Below, in pieces: positions 46,433-58,513 of a stretch of DNA of 64,000 nt. Position 1 is the stretch's first letter, and the number at the start of each line of letters is the position of its first letter. This DNA comes from Protea cynaroides (Eukaryota > Streptophyta > Magnoliopsida > Proteales > Proteaceae), in contig CM053271.1 of assembly GCA_028583415.1 (NCBI GenBank), positions 85,619,789-85,683,788 of the forward strand. Direction: 5' to 3'. Below the pieces are notes generated by a model. The model saw only the letters and a list, made by a program, of their open reading frames with translations. It did not search any database and was not told the DNA's origin. The translations under genes and the position numbers were made by a program.

Positions 46433-46710
46433 TATCACATTCCCTCCCCTTTCTCTCCTCCTTAAAATCTGGGCCTCTTGAAGTGACCGGCTTTTAGTTC
46501 TCCATATACTCTCATATTCCCCGCATGTGTATATATCATCGTATACACTGATAGCTTGTAGACGTTTCTCCCAACAAATTTTTAGTGGAATGTATGAAGA
46601 GATATGATCAATTTTAAAGTACATGTAAATGGTGTTGTTGCTATGGAAGAATATAAAAAAATTATACAATTAGCAGCCATAAAATAATTGCCACTGGATT
46701 ATTGATTTTT

Positions 46711-46990
46711 ATTGGGAATAATCATGCATTGGTTAATTCTGTAACTTTGGGTGCCTTATTACTTATGAGTCCCTCCACATAACAATTTAAACTTTTGAGA
46801 TGAAACTTAACATAGTATCAGAAATCCAATTTTTTCCTTATGGTCACCCAGAAGAGAAACCACTTATGTCACGTCTACTGCCACCCAAAAGCGGGACAAC
46901 ACATAAGGAAAAATATTCGAAATAATCCCACATTGGTTAACTCTGGAACCAGCTTAGGTACCTTATATAGTTGAACTTTTGAGATGAAAA
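46711..46990 (+). mobile_element. TRIM-like mini LTR element
   Basis: Two copies about 195 bp apart of a short block: ATAATC..CATTGGTTAA, a ...GGTACCTTA-type middle, AACTTTTGAGATGAAA. After the first block comes TAGTATCAGAA, a decayed Met-tRNA primer site. A short non-coding interior follows, then the second block. The layout fits a terminal-repeat retrotransposon in miniature, about 280 bp in all. Confidence 0.45.
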
Positions 46991-47443
46991 CTGTTGGGTA
47001 TGTATATTACTAGCTAATAGCTAATGATGTGACACGTTAGCACACCACTCAATTGGATCTTACAGGATCAAAGGAGTGGGGGGACTATTATTGGGTATGG
47101 ATAATACCGACTAGTGCCATTGTGACACGTCGACAAAGCATCATTGGATAAGAACATGACATGTCAACCCAGCAAGTACAAGATCTAGGACGAAGCCACC
47201 CCAACACACCCAACATGCAGCATTTAATGCCTTAATCGTCTACAAGACATTTACAATTAATGCTTTAAGCCGAGAGGCATCTTAATTAATGCACTGACAA
47301 CAACTAAGCTGATCTGCATTAATTACACCCATCTTTCCTCTTCGACAGAGCAGTATGACCTTAACAAAGCTGCCCAACAAAGACTCAACACATCAAGTTG
47401 AGTCACGCCTTCAGAACCTACAAGAAGTGACCCTTGCCCTTAT
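46991..47443 (+). mobile_element. Fragment of unidentified LTR element
   Basis: TTGGGTATG appears at about 46988 and again at 47092; the second follows a polypurine-like GGAGTGGGGGGACTA. The two following stretches share a GTGACACGT block. This looks like the 3' end of a small or truncated LTR element. Family not recognised. Confidence 0.3.
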
Positions 47444-48170
47444 TAGAGAAAACACAAGACTTTTTCCCTCCTATATGCAAATCAATGGAGATATACAACC
47501 ATAAATATATGCACAAAGATATAATAGTGGAAATAAATCTAAACAATCAAACAGCTACAAGAGATGTACAAATTTTTACGTGGAAAACTCTTCCAAGGTG
47601 AAAGGAAAAAACCAAGAGATCTAGTCCAGGTAAATCACCACTATAATAATAATGGGTATACAATACAATCGTCTCTAGTCACAACTAGAGGTTACCAATC
47701 ATCAAGTGAAATAACATACTCTTGGGTAATACAAATAACTCACCAAAACAATAGGTTGTAATCCAAAATATAAGAATACTCTCACCTCAATGTCGACGTA
47801 ACAAATACTGGGAGAACTATCACATTTCCCTCTTCCCTAAATATAGAGAACACCGTCATTTTGTAGTTACGTATGAGGAATAACACAAAGTATCTTCTCT
47901 CCAACTCACTAGAGGAACGTAAGAAAAATAACACCTTTTTCTTCCACTTGAGAGCTCCAGATTTATTCAGCTTCAGCTCTCAATTTTCTCTCTGAGGATT
48001 CAGAAACTCAGGAATGCACACACACCTCTCCACCGCCTTTACAAAGGCTTTTTATATAGATTACAAGAGAAGAGGTGAGAGGTAGTTTCCAAAACTACCT
48101 CAAGAAAATTTCCTAATGAGGTAAAGGGTGGGTCCCCTTCACTCACGTAAAGTGAGGAGAAATCCTCACA
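47444..48170 (-). mobile_element. 3' LTR of the Copia element
   Basis: Sense start TGTGAGGATTTC at 48170, end near 47444 (TCTCTA, where the right LTR has TCTCA). It shares the whole length with 53609-54331, including GGATTCAGAAACTCAGGAAT on the plus strand. Confidence 0.8.
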
Positions 48171-48245
48171 AACTCCCCCTTCTGACTCACAAGTGGAGAT
48201 ATGTCAAACCCAAACCTACCATGCTTCTGCAAAAGTTATGCTTCA

Positions 48246-50650
48246 TGTAAAATCCATACATGCAAATTTCGAGGACGAAATTTTTTTAAGGGTGGTGGAG
48301 TTTAAGACCTGCATGCCACGAACCTTGTCTAACCTTACGTTCTCGTGTTGCGACAGGTCTTTCCATCATAATCGGCTCAAACGGACCAACCATATGAAGA
48401 AACCACAAAGCCAGGTGAGCAAACCAGTCAAAACAGTCAAACCAGTAAATTTGATTTGTATGGTCCAACTATGTGGTCGATTACATGAGACCACACACAT
48501 GAGACTACACAACGTGTGGTCGACTGTTTTGGATTTGTGTGGTCGACGGACTTTGCAACCACACAAGTCGACCGTACGTTGCCAGATCTGACTCCGTGAT
48601 TTGAAAACTTTCCAAATCAAAGGGGATCTCTTTCCTAATTGTTGGAGGACTCAATATGGAGAGTTTTTCTCGATGTAGAGGACATCCCTCTAACCTCTCT
48701 CACTATTTTGAATCAATCTCAAACCCTAAACCTAAGAGAGAAAGAGAAAGGAAGAGAAAGAGAAGGAGGCTTAGAGACAAAGGCTGGGAGAAAGATTTTA
48801 CAGAGAAGGTCTCTAATTTCCTACAATAAGCTAAAGGTATGGAACTCGTCTCTGTAGCCGTAGAATAATAGGATAAGAGTTTCCATTGTAAATTGAGACA
48901 TCAAACCCAATGTAAGGTCTCAACTATGGAGTTTTCTAAGCAAATCTCAAAAGAGATCATGGAGAATAGGTTAGGGCATATAACTATGTAAAACTATGAT
49001 TTAATGACCATAGATTGACAATAGAATGAACCCTATTGATGAGCCAAGAAATCGACTCATGAAGAATTCGGATTGAAAGAAGGAACTAACCAAAAATCGT
49101 GTGGTTGCATGTTGTGGTAGCATGATATATGACCACAGGGTCAACCACAGTTATTCTCCAAGTTTTTCAGAAATCGTGTGGTTGCATGCTGTGGTCGAAT
49201 GTACCAAGACCATAAGGGTCGACCGTACAGTGTGGGGTCGACATATATTGAGACCACAGGTGTTGACCACACAATAATAGGAAGCATATTTTGAGACCAA
49301 ACAAGATTTTTTACTACTAAAACTTAGTATAATCGAACCCTAACTTAAATCCATAAATTTTTTAGGTTCCCAATAGATTCAAAGCAATTTTCAAAGCTTA
49401 GAAGAGGAACAAACATCGTTTACAGGTGAGGGAACAAGACCTAAACTAAAAGGCTAATAATAAGCTATCCTTTTATTTTATTTTCTGTTATCAAATATGA
49501 TGACATGCCTTAAATGATTGTATGTGCATCTCACATGTCATCCAATTCTTGTTACATATCTACTCATGCATATTTAATTCTGTTTACTTATGATATGATG
49601 ATGATGCTAGAGATATGCACGTGATTGTATATGTGGTTGGTGTGTTGGATGCGAGTGGAGCATCAGGGGGAGGATATGGTACTGTGGTTCATCCTAACCA
49701 CCAGACCCTATCTCTATCTCTACTCAGTCCTACCCACTGACATCGTCGTATCACCGTTACCTAAGCGGAACTATGTCGTAGGGCGTCAGGGGGTGGTTTC
49801 GGAATGTGTGGTCTTTGACTTTGTTGGGGACCCTAGCTCTATCTCTATGGATGTATTGAGGGATGCTGGGATAAGGCCTTGGATACATATGAATGGCATT
49901 AGGATTGGTTAGTTGTAAACCCAATTTGTAAGCCCTCGCCAATAGGGGTTTACATGTTGGTATGGGTAGGACATTAGGAAAAGTGTTAGTGGTGTGTAAA
50001 TCTGACACTTTAGCTTTATCTCTATTCCATGGTGGGTGCATGTGGGACCACAATGGTGTATAATCCATTGGGTGAATTCACACACTTGTGTATAGAGGTG
50101 CGGTGGTTGTCAATCCTTTCTATAGCATAATTGCAAACTTAAAATCAGACCAAAGATATAAATTGAACGCATGCATATGTTTGTTGTATTGTTTTGTTCA
50201 CTCACAAGCTAATCTAGGAGAGCTAACCCTCGCGTACGTAATTCTTTTTATTTTCTGATGTTGCAAGTGTTACTGTCGAAGATTTTATCAGTGCACCAAT
50301 GTATGGATATATGGCGGCTATGGACGTGTAAGCTGTGGAGGATGAGCATGACTCATTATGCGAGTGCTTCCACTGAGTTACGCTTAGTGTTTTATTTTCG
50401 TATTTGATTTATGGGATTTATTATAGTTTGTTATAATTATGTCTTGATTACTTAGAGATAACTGGTTTATTAGTTACTTATCATTGTAAACCCTCAGTTC
50501 ATTATTAATAAGAATTTTGTTATTTATTTTGTTATCTCTGATTGTGATGTGGAATGTGTTTGGTTTGGATTATTGGTACGATATTGAGAGATCCAGGCTT
50601 GAACCATTGGTTCTTATAGCAGTTAATTAGTCCAGAATTGGGGTGTGACA
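48246..50650 (+). mobile_element. Chromovirus LTR unit inserted in Copia
   Basis: Ends GGGTGTGACA; flanked by CTTCA (48241-48245) and CTTCG (50651-50655). Removing it rejoins the Copia RNase H frame. The unit does not begin at the LTR: its first 55 bp hold AATTTCGAGGACGAAATTTT and the polypurine-like AAGGGTGGTGGAG, and only then TTTAAGACC, the decayed LTR start (about 48302). Palindromes use TGTGGTCGAC cores. TATA-like region near 48650-48680; mini-ORF at 50255-50391. Confidence 0.7.
50255..50391 (+). CDS. Conserved LTR mini-ORF, broken copy
   Basis: SDVASVTVEDFISAPMYGYM, AAMDV, TAA at codon 26, then AVEDEHDSLCECFH and stop. It keeps the frame of the other copies. The acceptor AG is lost (TTTTCTGATG). 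Confidence 0.35.
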
Positions 50651-51060
50651 CTTCGCCTTGGATAATGCTTTTGTCATCATATCTATACTATTCTTGTCAG
50701 TATGGATCTTCTCAAGCTGTAGTTGCTTATGTTCCAGTATATCCCGAATCCAGTGATACCTCACATCAACATACTTGTTCTTGTAATGGGAATTGGGATT
50801 CCTACTCAAGTGAATGACACTCTTAAAGTCACAATGAACAATATACTTTTCTTGTGTCAAACCTGATTCTTGAATGAACCTCTTCATCCAAAATATCTTC
50901 TTGTAAGCTTCCACTATAGCAATATACTTAGTTTCTATAATTGGAAAAGCTACACACTTCTACAACTTGGACTGCCATGACACTGCTCCCCCTACAAAGG
51001 TAAACAAGTAACCTGATGTAGACTTCCATGAGTTGATGTCGCCTACCATATCTGCATCTG
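50651..51060 (-). pseudogene. Copia RNase H
   Basis: From 51060: TDADMVGDINSWKSTSGYLF, a TAG in the following stretch, ETKYIAIVEA, then the open frame from 50914 (IFWMKRFIQESGL, VDVRYHWIRDILEH, IDMMTKALSKAK). The terminal residues and stop lie left of the LTR unit at 48190-48245. DADMVGD sits directly at the T4 boundary, and everything N-terminal to it is gone. Confidence 0.85.
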
Positions 51061-51873
51061 TGTTACATTGAACCTATTTGGTCTGAACTAGTTTAAGCTA
51101 GGCCGGGCTGGACTAGTCAGGTCTAAATTAGTCTGGTCCAGTGTGGGTAGAGTTGGGTCAAGCTGGATTGGCTTTCTCTTTCTCTCTCCTTTATCATTTC
51201 ATGTGGCATTTTAGCTTTCATTCCCCTATGGAATTTTCTAGCGCCCTTTGTCCTGGATTTTTCACTCTCACATTGGAGGGGACTAAAATGGATGATGCTA
51301 AAGCTCGAATCATAAGATTTTGACATAGGATGATCAAAATATAACAACTTAAAGTTCGATCAGTCCAATTTACGATAATTAGCATAATAAATCCTTAATT
51401 TATGATAATTTACAAAAAAAACCCTGGATATTTAAGCACTTTTCATAAGGCCCCCGATAACTTATTCTCGGACTAGAATTGTTATATCTTTTTCATTTGA
51501 CATCAGAATTGAGTGAATCTGGTCTCATTTTGAAGATAATTCCATGACCTATGCGTCCTTGTAGTTGCAATCCATGATTTTATTGCAAGGTCTGCCTATA
51601 ACAGCCTCAAAGTCGCAACCAAAAATCCAAACTTGGAATTGGAACCCACAATCTCGCCGTATGTATTCACCTAGACTCCTGCATATTAGGGATCACTTTT
51701 GTTCGGCTTAGAACAATATAGGAAGCATGCAGGGACTGATTGATCAACGAATTTAGGAGAATTTCACTTACCCCTCCTGTACTTTCCTTTATTTTCATAA
51801 ACTTCCCTCCTTTGCTGTTTACATATCCATAAGACTCTGTTTGGCTAGGGATGGCAAAAATGGGGTGCTTACA
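51061..51873 (-). mobile_element. Truncated Tat-like LTR (T4)
   Basis: Sense start TGTAAGCACCCC at 51873, matching the start of T3 (6131 downward) for about 800 bp, including TTTTTGCCATCCCTAGC, the TCCAA...AGTCC block and the GGTC/CAACC motifs. It breaks off at about 51061, where Copia RNase H begins. One end of the LTR and the Copia RT were lost together. Confidence 0.65.
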
Positions 51874-52480
51874 ACTGTCTGTTTATACCGAATACCTTGA
51901 CTACTGCAATACTTATCAAATGAACCAATGTACTTACTACTATTATTTGTACGAATGCATTTGAGAGATTTCCCTATTTTTCTTTCAACCATAGCATGAA
52001 AATTTAATGACATCCAAAACCTGATATTTAGTTTTCAAAGCATATTCCTAAATTTTTCTAGAAGCATCATCTATGAAAGTAACAAAATAAGAAGCACCAC
52101 CAAGTGTTTTTACTTTCATAGGACCATAAACATTAGAATGAACCAATTCCAAAATGTTTGTTTTTCTATGAAAATAATTTTTTAATGAAAGTAACACAAT
52201 GCTGTTTAATAACAAAGCAATGAATACAACGATTCAGAGGCGTACCTTTCATGTCTGGAAGAAGATTGCTTTTTGTGAGGATCTGCATCCCTTTCTCGTT
52301 CATGTGACCAAGTCGTCAATGCCACAAATCTGTAGCGAACTTATCATTTGTTACATTTACTTCAGTCTTACACACTGTCCTTTTGTGTTATACAAAGTGC
52401 AGCACTTGTTTCCTCTTGCCACTACTAGAGAACCTTTGGTAAGTTTCCATTGACCATTACCCAAGTGACTGTCATAACCT
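51874..52480 (-). pseudogene. Copia integrase (N-terminal part)
   Basis: At 52013-51874: FHAMVERKIGKSLKCIRTNN, then KYIGSFDKYCSSQGIRYKQT, cut by T4. The IRTDN of active Copia integrases is IRTNN here, so a catalytic Asp is lost. Upstream, broken frames hold the pre-integrase region (LTLRNVGHVPELHLNLIS) and a degraded zinc-binding part with several stops. Confidence 0.75.
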
Positions 52481-52639
52481 TTTGCATCTAACTTTCATGC
52501 AGAAATCAAATTCAGATGGAGTTCTGGAACATGTCCCACATTTCTGAGAGTCAATTTACATCCAACATTTATCTCAACACTCACGTCACCTATCCATATA
52601 ATTTTTGAAACACCACTGTTTTCTATTTTTACAATACCA

Positions 52640-52920
52640 AAATCACCTGTCTTGTAAGAGGTAAATAATTCTCTACGAGGGGTAGCATGGTATAAAGAAC
52701 CAGTATCAACAATCCAATCTAAGTTGTAATATGAAAATGTAAGACATGATTCTTTACAACTTGAGATAATAATAGTGTCTCCATCTGAACTAATGACAAC
52801 AGTATCTTCTTTCTTCTCCTCCCTATTTCCTTTGTTGGAATCTCTCTTGAGTTTTCTCCACTCTTTTTTTATATGTCCTATATTTTTATAGTAGTAACAT
52901 GTAATCCCTTTTCTTGATTT
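52640..52920 (-). pseudogene. Copia zinc knuckle and protease
   Basis: The knuckle reads CYYYKNIGHIKKEW: the second and last Cys are lost. The protease start reads WIVDTGSLYHATPRR, a Copia-type DTGS active site. Both are in one long, mostly open stretch. Confidence 0.75.
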
Positions 52921-53500
52921 GGATCTCTCCTTGGACTTCCCACGATCTTGAAGTTTTCTGTATTTGCTTCTCCCCTAGTTTTCTGTGACAAGTGCCTTTT
53001 GTTGAGATAAATCCAAAGACTTTCTTCTTGTTTCTTCATTCAACAGACTTCCTGTTACTTGACTCAGGACAGAATTGCTAAGAGACACCACTAGTGTCTT
53101 CCAACTTTGAGATAATGAACTGAATGGTAACAAGGCTTGTAACTCATCATATAACATAATTCTCATAGAGGATGATTGATTTACAATACTCTGTACCTCA
53201 TTTAAATATTCTACAACTGAGTGTCAATCTCTGTACTTCAAGTTCACAAGCTTTCTGATAAAAAATGCTATGTTGTCAGCAGTTTTCCTTTCATACAGAC
53301 CTTCCAATTTATTCCACAGTGACTATGTTAATGTCTCTGTGGAGACATGATGGAAAATTGTGTCGTCCAACCATTACCGAATAAAGCTAATAGCTTTTCG
53401 GTCTAAAGTCTTTTAATCGACATTGAACAATTTTTTCGGTTTGACTGTATCACCCTGTACGGGTCCGTATAGATCCTTATAGTATAATAAGTCTTCCATC
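52921..53500 (-). pseudogene. Copia gag
   Basis: The 53166-52975 frame carries MRIMLYDELQALLPFSSLSQ, SWKTLVVSLSN and SLLNEETRRKSLDL, the pattern of Copia Gag (UBN2-type). The N-terminal part up to 53500 is recognisable but broken by stops. Confidence 0.75.
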
Positions 53501-53590
53501 TTGGCTTTTCAAATCATCTAGTTGCTTCCATTCAAACTAATCATCCGTATCAGGGTTCCTTCCATTGTTCACACATGGTTATATAACCTA

Positions 53591-53602
53591 ACTCTCATAC
53601 CA
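53591..53602 (-). promoter_or_regulatory. Primer binding site of the Copia element
   Basis: Minus strand ATGGTATGAGAGT, close to the Met-tRNA complement TGGTATCAGAGC with one change. It lies a few bases from the 5' LTR (53609). Confidence 0.7.
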
Positions 53603-53608
53603 TTTGTT

Positions 53609-54331
53609 TGAGAAAACACAAAACTTTTCTTTCTTGTATGCAAATCAATCGAGATACACAACCACAAATATATGCACAAAGATATAGCACTGAAAATAAA
53701 TCTAAACAATCAAACTACAAGAGACATATAAATTTTTTATGTGGAAACCCTTCCAATGTAAAAGGAAAAAAAAACTATGGGACCTCGTCTAGGTAAATCT
53801 CCACTATAATAATAATGGATATATAATATAATCCTCTCTTGTCACAACTAGAGATTACCATTCATCAAGAGAATTAACTCACTCTTGGGTAATACAAATA
53901 ACTCACCAAAATAATAGGTGATAATCTAAAGTACAAGAATACTCTCACCTTGATGCCGACGTAACAAATATTGGGAGAACTATCACCTTTCTCTCTTCTC
54001 TGGATAAAGAGAATATCGTCACACCACAGTCACATAGTAGGAATAACACAGAGTATCTTCTCTCCAACTCATTAGAGGAAAGTAAGAAAAATAAAACTTT
54101 TTCTTCCACTTGAGAGCTCCGGATTTATTTGGCTTCAGCTCTTGGTTTTCTCTCTGAGGATTCAGAAACTCAGGAATGCACATAACACCTCTCTACTGCC
54201 TTTACAGAAGGCCTTTTATATAAATTACAAAAGAAGAGGTGAGAGGTGGTTCCAACCACCTCAAGACAATTTCCTAATGAGGCAAGGGGTGGGTCCCCCT
54301 CACCCACATGAATTGAGGAGGAATCCGAACA
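53609..54331 (-). mobile_element. 5' LTR of the Copia element
   Basis: Sense start TGTTCGGATTCC at 54331, end TTTTCTCA at 53609. 723 bp, similar to 47444-48170 along its whole length, with scattered differences that mark an old insertion. Confidence 0.8.
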
Positions 54332-55368
54332 GCCTGACCATAGGCCAAGCATTGGATACTCACACCTGCCTCACGCGCAATTCTTCACACAAGCCTAAGT
54401 CAATCCAAAACCAACACTATAATAGAGCTAGATTACATAAGTCACAGGTATGATACTTACACCTACCACAACAACACATCCACACATGCTATCACCCTTC
54501 TAAGGCTTAGGTTTTGGATATCCTTGAATTTATACGGTATCCTTCTTCTCAACCTTGGCTTCTCCTCTGAGGAGTTGACCTTATCTATTGCTTGCTATTT
54601 AAAACCAGACTTTGGCATCGGATCATATGAGGGCCCCGAACCCAACCCTTATTGTGCTTACCTTTTTCTTGTTTTCTACAGATTATCTCATCCTAAGAGA
54701 CGACATGTGGATCTTGACAGCAATAGAAGCTTAATAGTTTTTCCACACAATTAGCAACGGTAATAAACTGCCACTAAGCCTTCAACAACGATATATAAAC
54801 CACCAAAACTGCGCATTGTATATTACATTTTCCAAAACGGAAATTAAGTCTCCTAATCATATATTAGCCGTGGTTATTTATCCGCCGCAAATTCTGCAAC
54901 CAATAGGCATGAGAAGGTTTGCCTCAGGATTTATACATTAGGAGACACACATGGTAGGGAGGAGAGATCATGGTTTTAAAAATACAGAATCGGTACTGAA
55001 ATCGGTTTAGGCCATTTAGATCAGGTTGGATCGGCCAAAATCGATAAACTCCTTTAAAACGATCCACTTAATCAGCCTAGAATATTTAAAATAGGGAACA
55101 GAGAAAATAAAATCCGAAACCCTTTCTAGATCTCTTCAAATGCTTTTTGCAATTCCCACTCCCTCGAAATTTCGGAAGGTTTGTTGCATTGTTTTTATTT
55201 TTATATTTAAAAATTGTTAAATGGTGACACGTGTTCATCTTGCAAACGAGGAGAGAGATGTGAAATCCACTGTCTGATGTAATATGGCACCCGGAGAGTA
55301 ACCATACGACGAGCTTGTGCATCTTGATAAATTGGTTATATAAGTATACTCGAATCACTGATATCAGG
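54332..55368. other. Intergenic DNA upstream of the tRNA
   Basis: No coding region that I can support. The open frame at 55086-55358 (minus) shows no known motif. Confidence 0.5.
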
Positions 55369-55442
55369 GCTCCCGTAGCTCAGTTGGTTAGAGCGTTGGT
55401 CTTATGAGCCGAAGGTCGCGAGTTCGAGCCTCGCCGGGAGCA
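55369..55442 (+). tRNA. tRNA-Ile (anticodon UAU), intronless
   Basis: A 74-nt cloverleaf: acceptor GCTCCCG with CGGGAGC, D stem GCTC/GAGC, anticodon stem TTGGT/GCCGA with loop CTTATGA (anticodon TAT at 55403-55405), T stem GCGAG/CTCGC with loop TTCGAGC, discriminator A. A and B box sequences are intact. A T run (55443-55447, then more) follows as the Pol III terminator. It decodes AUA. The anticodon stem has two G-T pairs, which is tolerable. It seems a normal, functional nuclear gene. Confidence 0.92.
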
Positions 55443-57121
55443 TTTTTGTTTTGTTATATATTATTTTTTTGCATAAATCCTTCCCAACCTGAAACAAAAA
55501 CTTCTCTACGCGTGGAAGGATTTGGAATCGAAACTCCTCCATGAACTGGATTTGTTTGTTCAAATCAAGGTTTTTCTAGGCCTTCATCATCTTTCAAATC
55601 TGCTATTTTACTGTTATTTTACTGATAGAATCTGTTTCTTTCCTGACCTCACCTTTCTCGTTCGAAATATCTGGATTCTTTCCTGACCTCATCTTTCTCT
55701 TCTTCATTATGATGTGCTATGGCGGCAATTGGACAGGTCTGAAAGGGGTGAGCTTGGGTGCCTGAGGCTATAAAATGGTCTGAGCCCATTTGATTTTCTA
55801 ATATAGGGGGGAGTTTGCAATCCATGGTTCTGCCCATTTATAATTGGTTGGTCATGTGAGATTCTCAAGAAATTTTTTAATAAATAGTGATAAATTAGAT
55901 TAAATATATTTGATAAAGTTGTCTGAGTGGTGCAATTAGGTGGATTCAGGCTAGGTTGGGGGTTATACTGGCCCATCGGTGTGCAGTCCCAGCTTCCAGT
56001 GGCTGATGGGCCAAACCTAATAACAGTCTTTTTTATTAGCAAGGATGAGTTCAGGCATACTAGTAATTTGGTTTAGAATTGAGCCCCTGGAATTTGAAGT
56101 AGAGATTGAAAATATCTACATCAGTACATATAGAATTATAGGATCATGCTGTCACTGTAATGTTTGCCTTAGTTTCATCTTCTGAGCTGAGCAAGTTATT
56201 GTATTTAAGAAATTTATTGCAGCTCATGCTTTTATCCTGAGACCGGCCTACCACCTATTTGGACATGCCTTCCATCTACATCATCTTAGAGTCCATTTTC
56301 ATTGCATATTGGCCTGATTGAATGGTAGTGATAATCTGATTTACATTCCCTTGTTTAATACAGGATGCTGCGTTAAGTGTAGGATTTTTGAATCCTAATG
56401 AAACTATTTCATTCCATCCTATACAGACAATAAAATACATTGAGCATTAACAGATCTAATAACAATCAAAAGGAACGTACCTTTTGCTGGAGATTGATTT
56501 TCGACTGAATTCTTTGAGAATGTTCTTGACTTGATTCTCAGCAAAGATCTTTTATAACCTCCTCTACCTTGGGTATGGGTCCCTTTGAGTGTTTCACTAA
56601 GAGAGGCTATAGGGACATTGCCACTGCATTTATAATAATACTTATAATAATACTTTTACCAGATCTATTCTACTTCCATAATGGAATAGATTGGCATATG
56701 AAAATGGCAGGGGAGAATCATGTAATCTTTGATTGGATCCCACCAGTTAAAATAGCCAAGTATATTAATGTTGCCCATAATAAATCCACTAACAGATTTT
56801 ACATTAAGTACTTGACATAAAGGGATCTAAATCTGCCTATCTGGGCAACAGTAATTATAATCCGGTTCAAAAAAGTTTTGGGAAAGAATTTTTTGTTGCT
56901 ATATCATGATAATAGTTAAAAACAATTGTTTAGTTTTTGTATTTGATGAGTCATTATGACCTTCACCTATTTATAGAAGTATATCATAGGTGCATCATAT
57001 AACCTTGCTTTATATTGTTAAATGTGGTAGGTTTTCCTTTGAGCAGTTTGAGGTAGCTGATTCCATTGAGAGGATTATTCCCTCATTTTTATGTCACAAT
57101 AAACTTTATGAAGGCAGCCAT
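55443..57121. other. Intergenic DNA, nothing recognised
   Basis: After the Pol III terminator I find no gene, tandem array or element end in this 1.7 kb. Confidence 0.5.
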
Positions 57122-58513
57122 TGTCACACCCCAATTCTGGTTTAACCAGATTAGTGTGATGAACCGTCAATAAACCAACGGTTCAATCAAGATCTCGAAT
57201 AGGTCGTACCCACCATATCAAACCACACGCATACATTCACTTGCCTATTCCTAGCATATCATCATCATCATGTTATAAATAAACAAAATTAAATATGCAT
57301 GAATAGTAATAGCAGGAATATTGGATGATATGTGAGATGCACATTACAAGCATACAAGCATAGAATCAATCATGGCATTGAACTCAATAAAAATAAACAG
57401 TTTATTATTATCCAATTAGTTTAGGTCTTGTTCCCTCACCTGTTAGCAATACTCGATCTCCTTTCAAGCCTTGAAATTCTTTTTGAATTGATTTAACAAC
57501 CCAAAAGTTATATGAATTTAAGTTAGGGTTCATATGTAACATGTTACAGTAGTAAGAAATCGAAACAGAGCACTGATAGGTATCTGATTGGTCCTATGGT
57601 CTCATACTGTATCGACCTTACTGCTTATGGTCGATACCCTATGGTCACATATGGTGTGACCGTAGCTGCGACCATATGATTCCTGAATCTTCCCGAATGC
57701 CTATGGTCGATCATCTGGTTATGCTGGTCATGCTATGATCGATTGTAGCTGCGACCTTGAGATTTCTGGTCACAGACTACATGCAATTCGAGTTCTTCCA
57801 GGTCAAATCGTGTACTCTTCAATTGAGTTTATCCTAAGATCATCCTATGGCCATCATTAGTAGTTTTTTTATCAACCCTAATCGTCAAACTCATCCCTTA
57901 TGGTTATCCTTGGGATTTTCTCAAGGCATCACATAGATCATAATAGGTTGATATTTCATAACCTCCATAGAAGTCTTATTCCTTAGAGTTTACATCTCTA
58001 GAGATTAGATTCACACATTTGCCTGTGGTAGAGAGCCAATCTCTTCTTAGCAAAATCATCTCCTTAGCTTTTTCTTCTTCTCCTTCTCTTCCTTCTCTTT
58101 CCTTCTCTTTCTCTAAGGTTTACTAATGTTCTAAAAAAGTGAAAAAGGGCTAAGGGACGTCCTTTATATAGAGGAAAACTCTCCATATAGAGTCCTCTTT
58201 CAATTAAGAAAGAAATCCCTTAATTTAGGAAAGTTTTCAAAACTCGGAGTCTGATCTGGGGTCTCACGGTCGATGGCTACGGTCGCAAAACCCATCGACC
58301 GTAGGGTCATTGATCAGTGAGCATTGTTTCTTTCCATATGGTTGACTGTACCTACCCAGGTATGCGACCATATGTATACAGTTTTTTGTGTTGAGTCGAT
58401 TTTTATACCTAGTTTGTGATCCATCTTCACACGCTCGGTCCACTTGGTCCAAGAATGATGGGAAGACCTGGTATGACACTGTTAAACCAAATTAGTGGAG
58501 TGCGGGTCTTACA
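57122..58513 (-). mobile_element. Chromovirus solo LTR with internal deletion
   Basis: TGTCACACCC to GGTCTTACA, 1392 bp, flanked by GCCAT (57117-57121) and GCTAT (58514-58518), one mismatch. About 0.9 kb is missing near 57219-57222, including the mini-ORF. TATATAAAGG on minus at 58164-58170, beside GGGACGTCC. Palindromes use GGTCGATAC and TGCGACC cores. Confidence 0.85.

Larger units (their letters stand above)
47444..54331 (-). mobile_element. Copia element, defective, with two insertions
   Basis: LTRs at 47444-48170 (727 bp, 3') and 53609-54331 (723 bp, 5'), both ending in CA-type termini and clearly similar. Primer site at the right (53591-53602), polypurine tract (AAGGGGGAGT on minus) at 48171-48180. 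Internal order on minus: gag, protease, integrase, RNase H. RT is missing. A chromovirus LTR unit (48246-50650) and a truncated Tat-like LTR (51061-51873) lie inside. No clear target duplication. Confidence 0.8.

Noticed and set aside
55086..55358. 90-codon minus-strand frame beside the tRNA
   Set aside because: No known motif, no splice or promoter signs; length fits chance.
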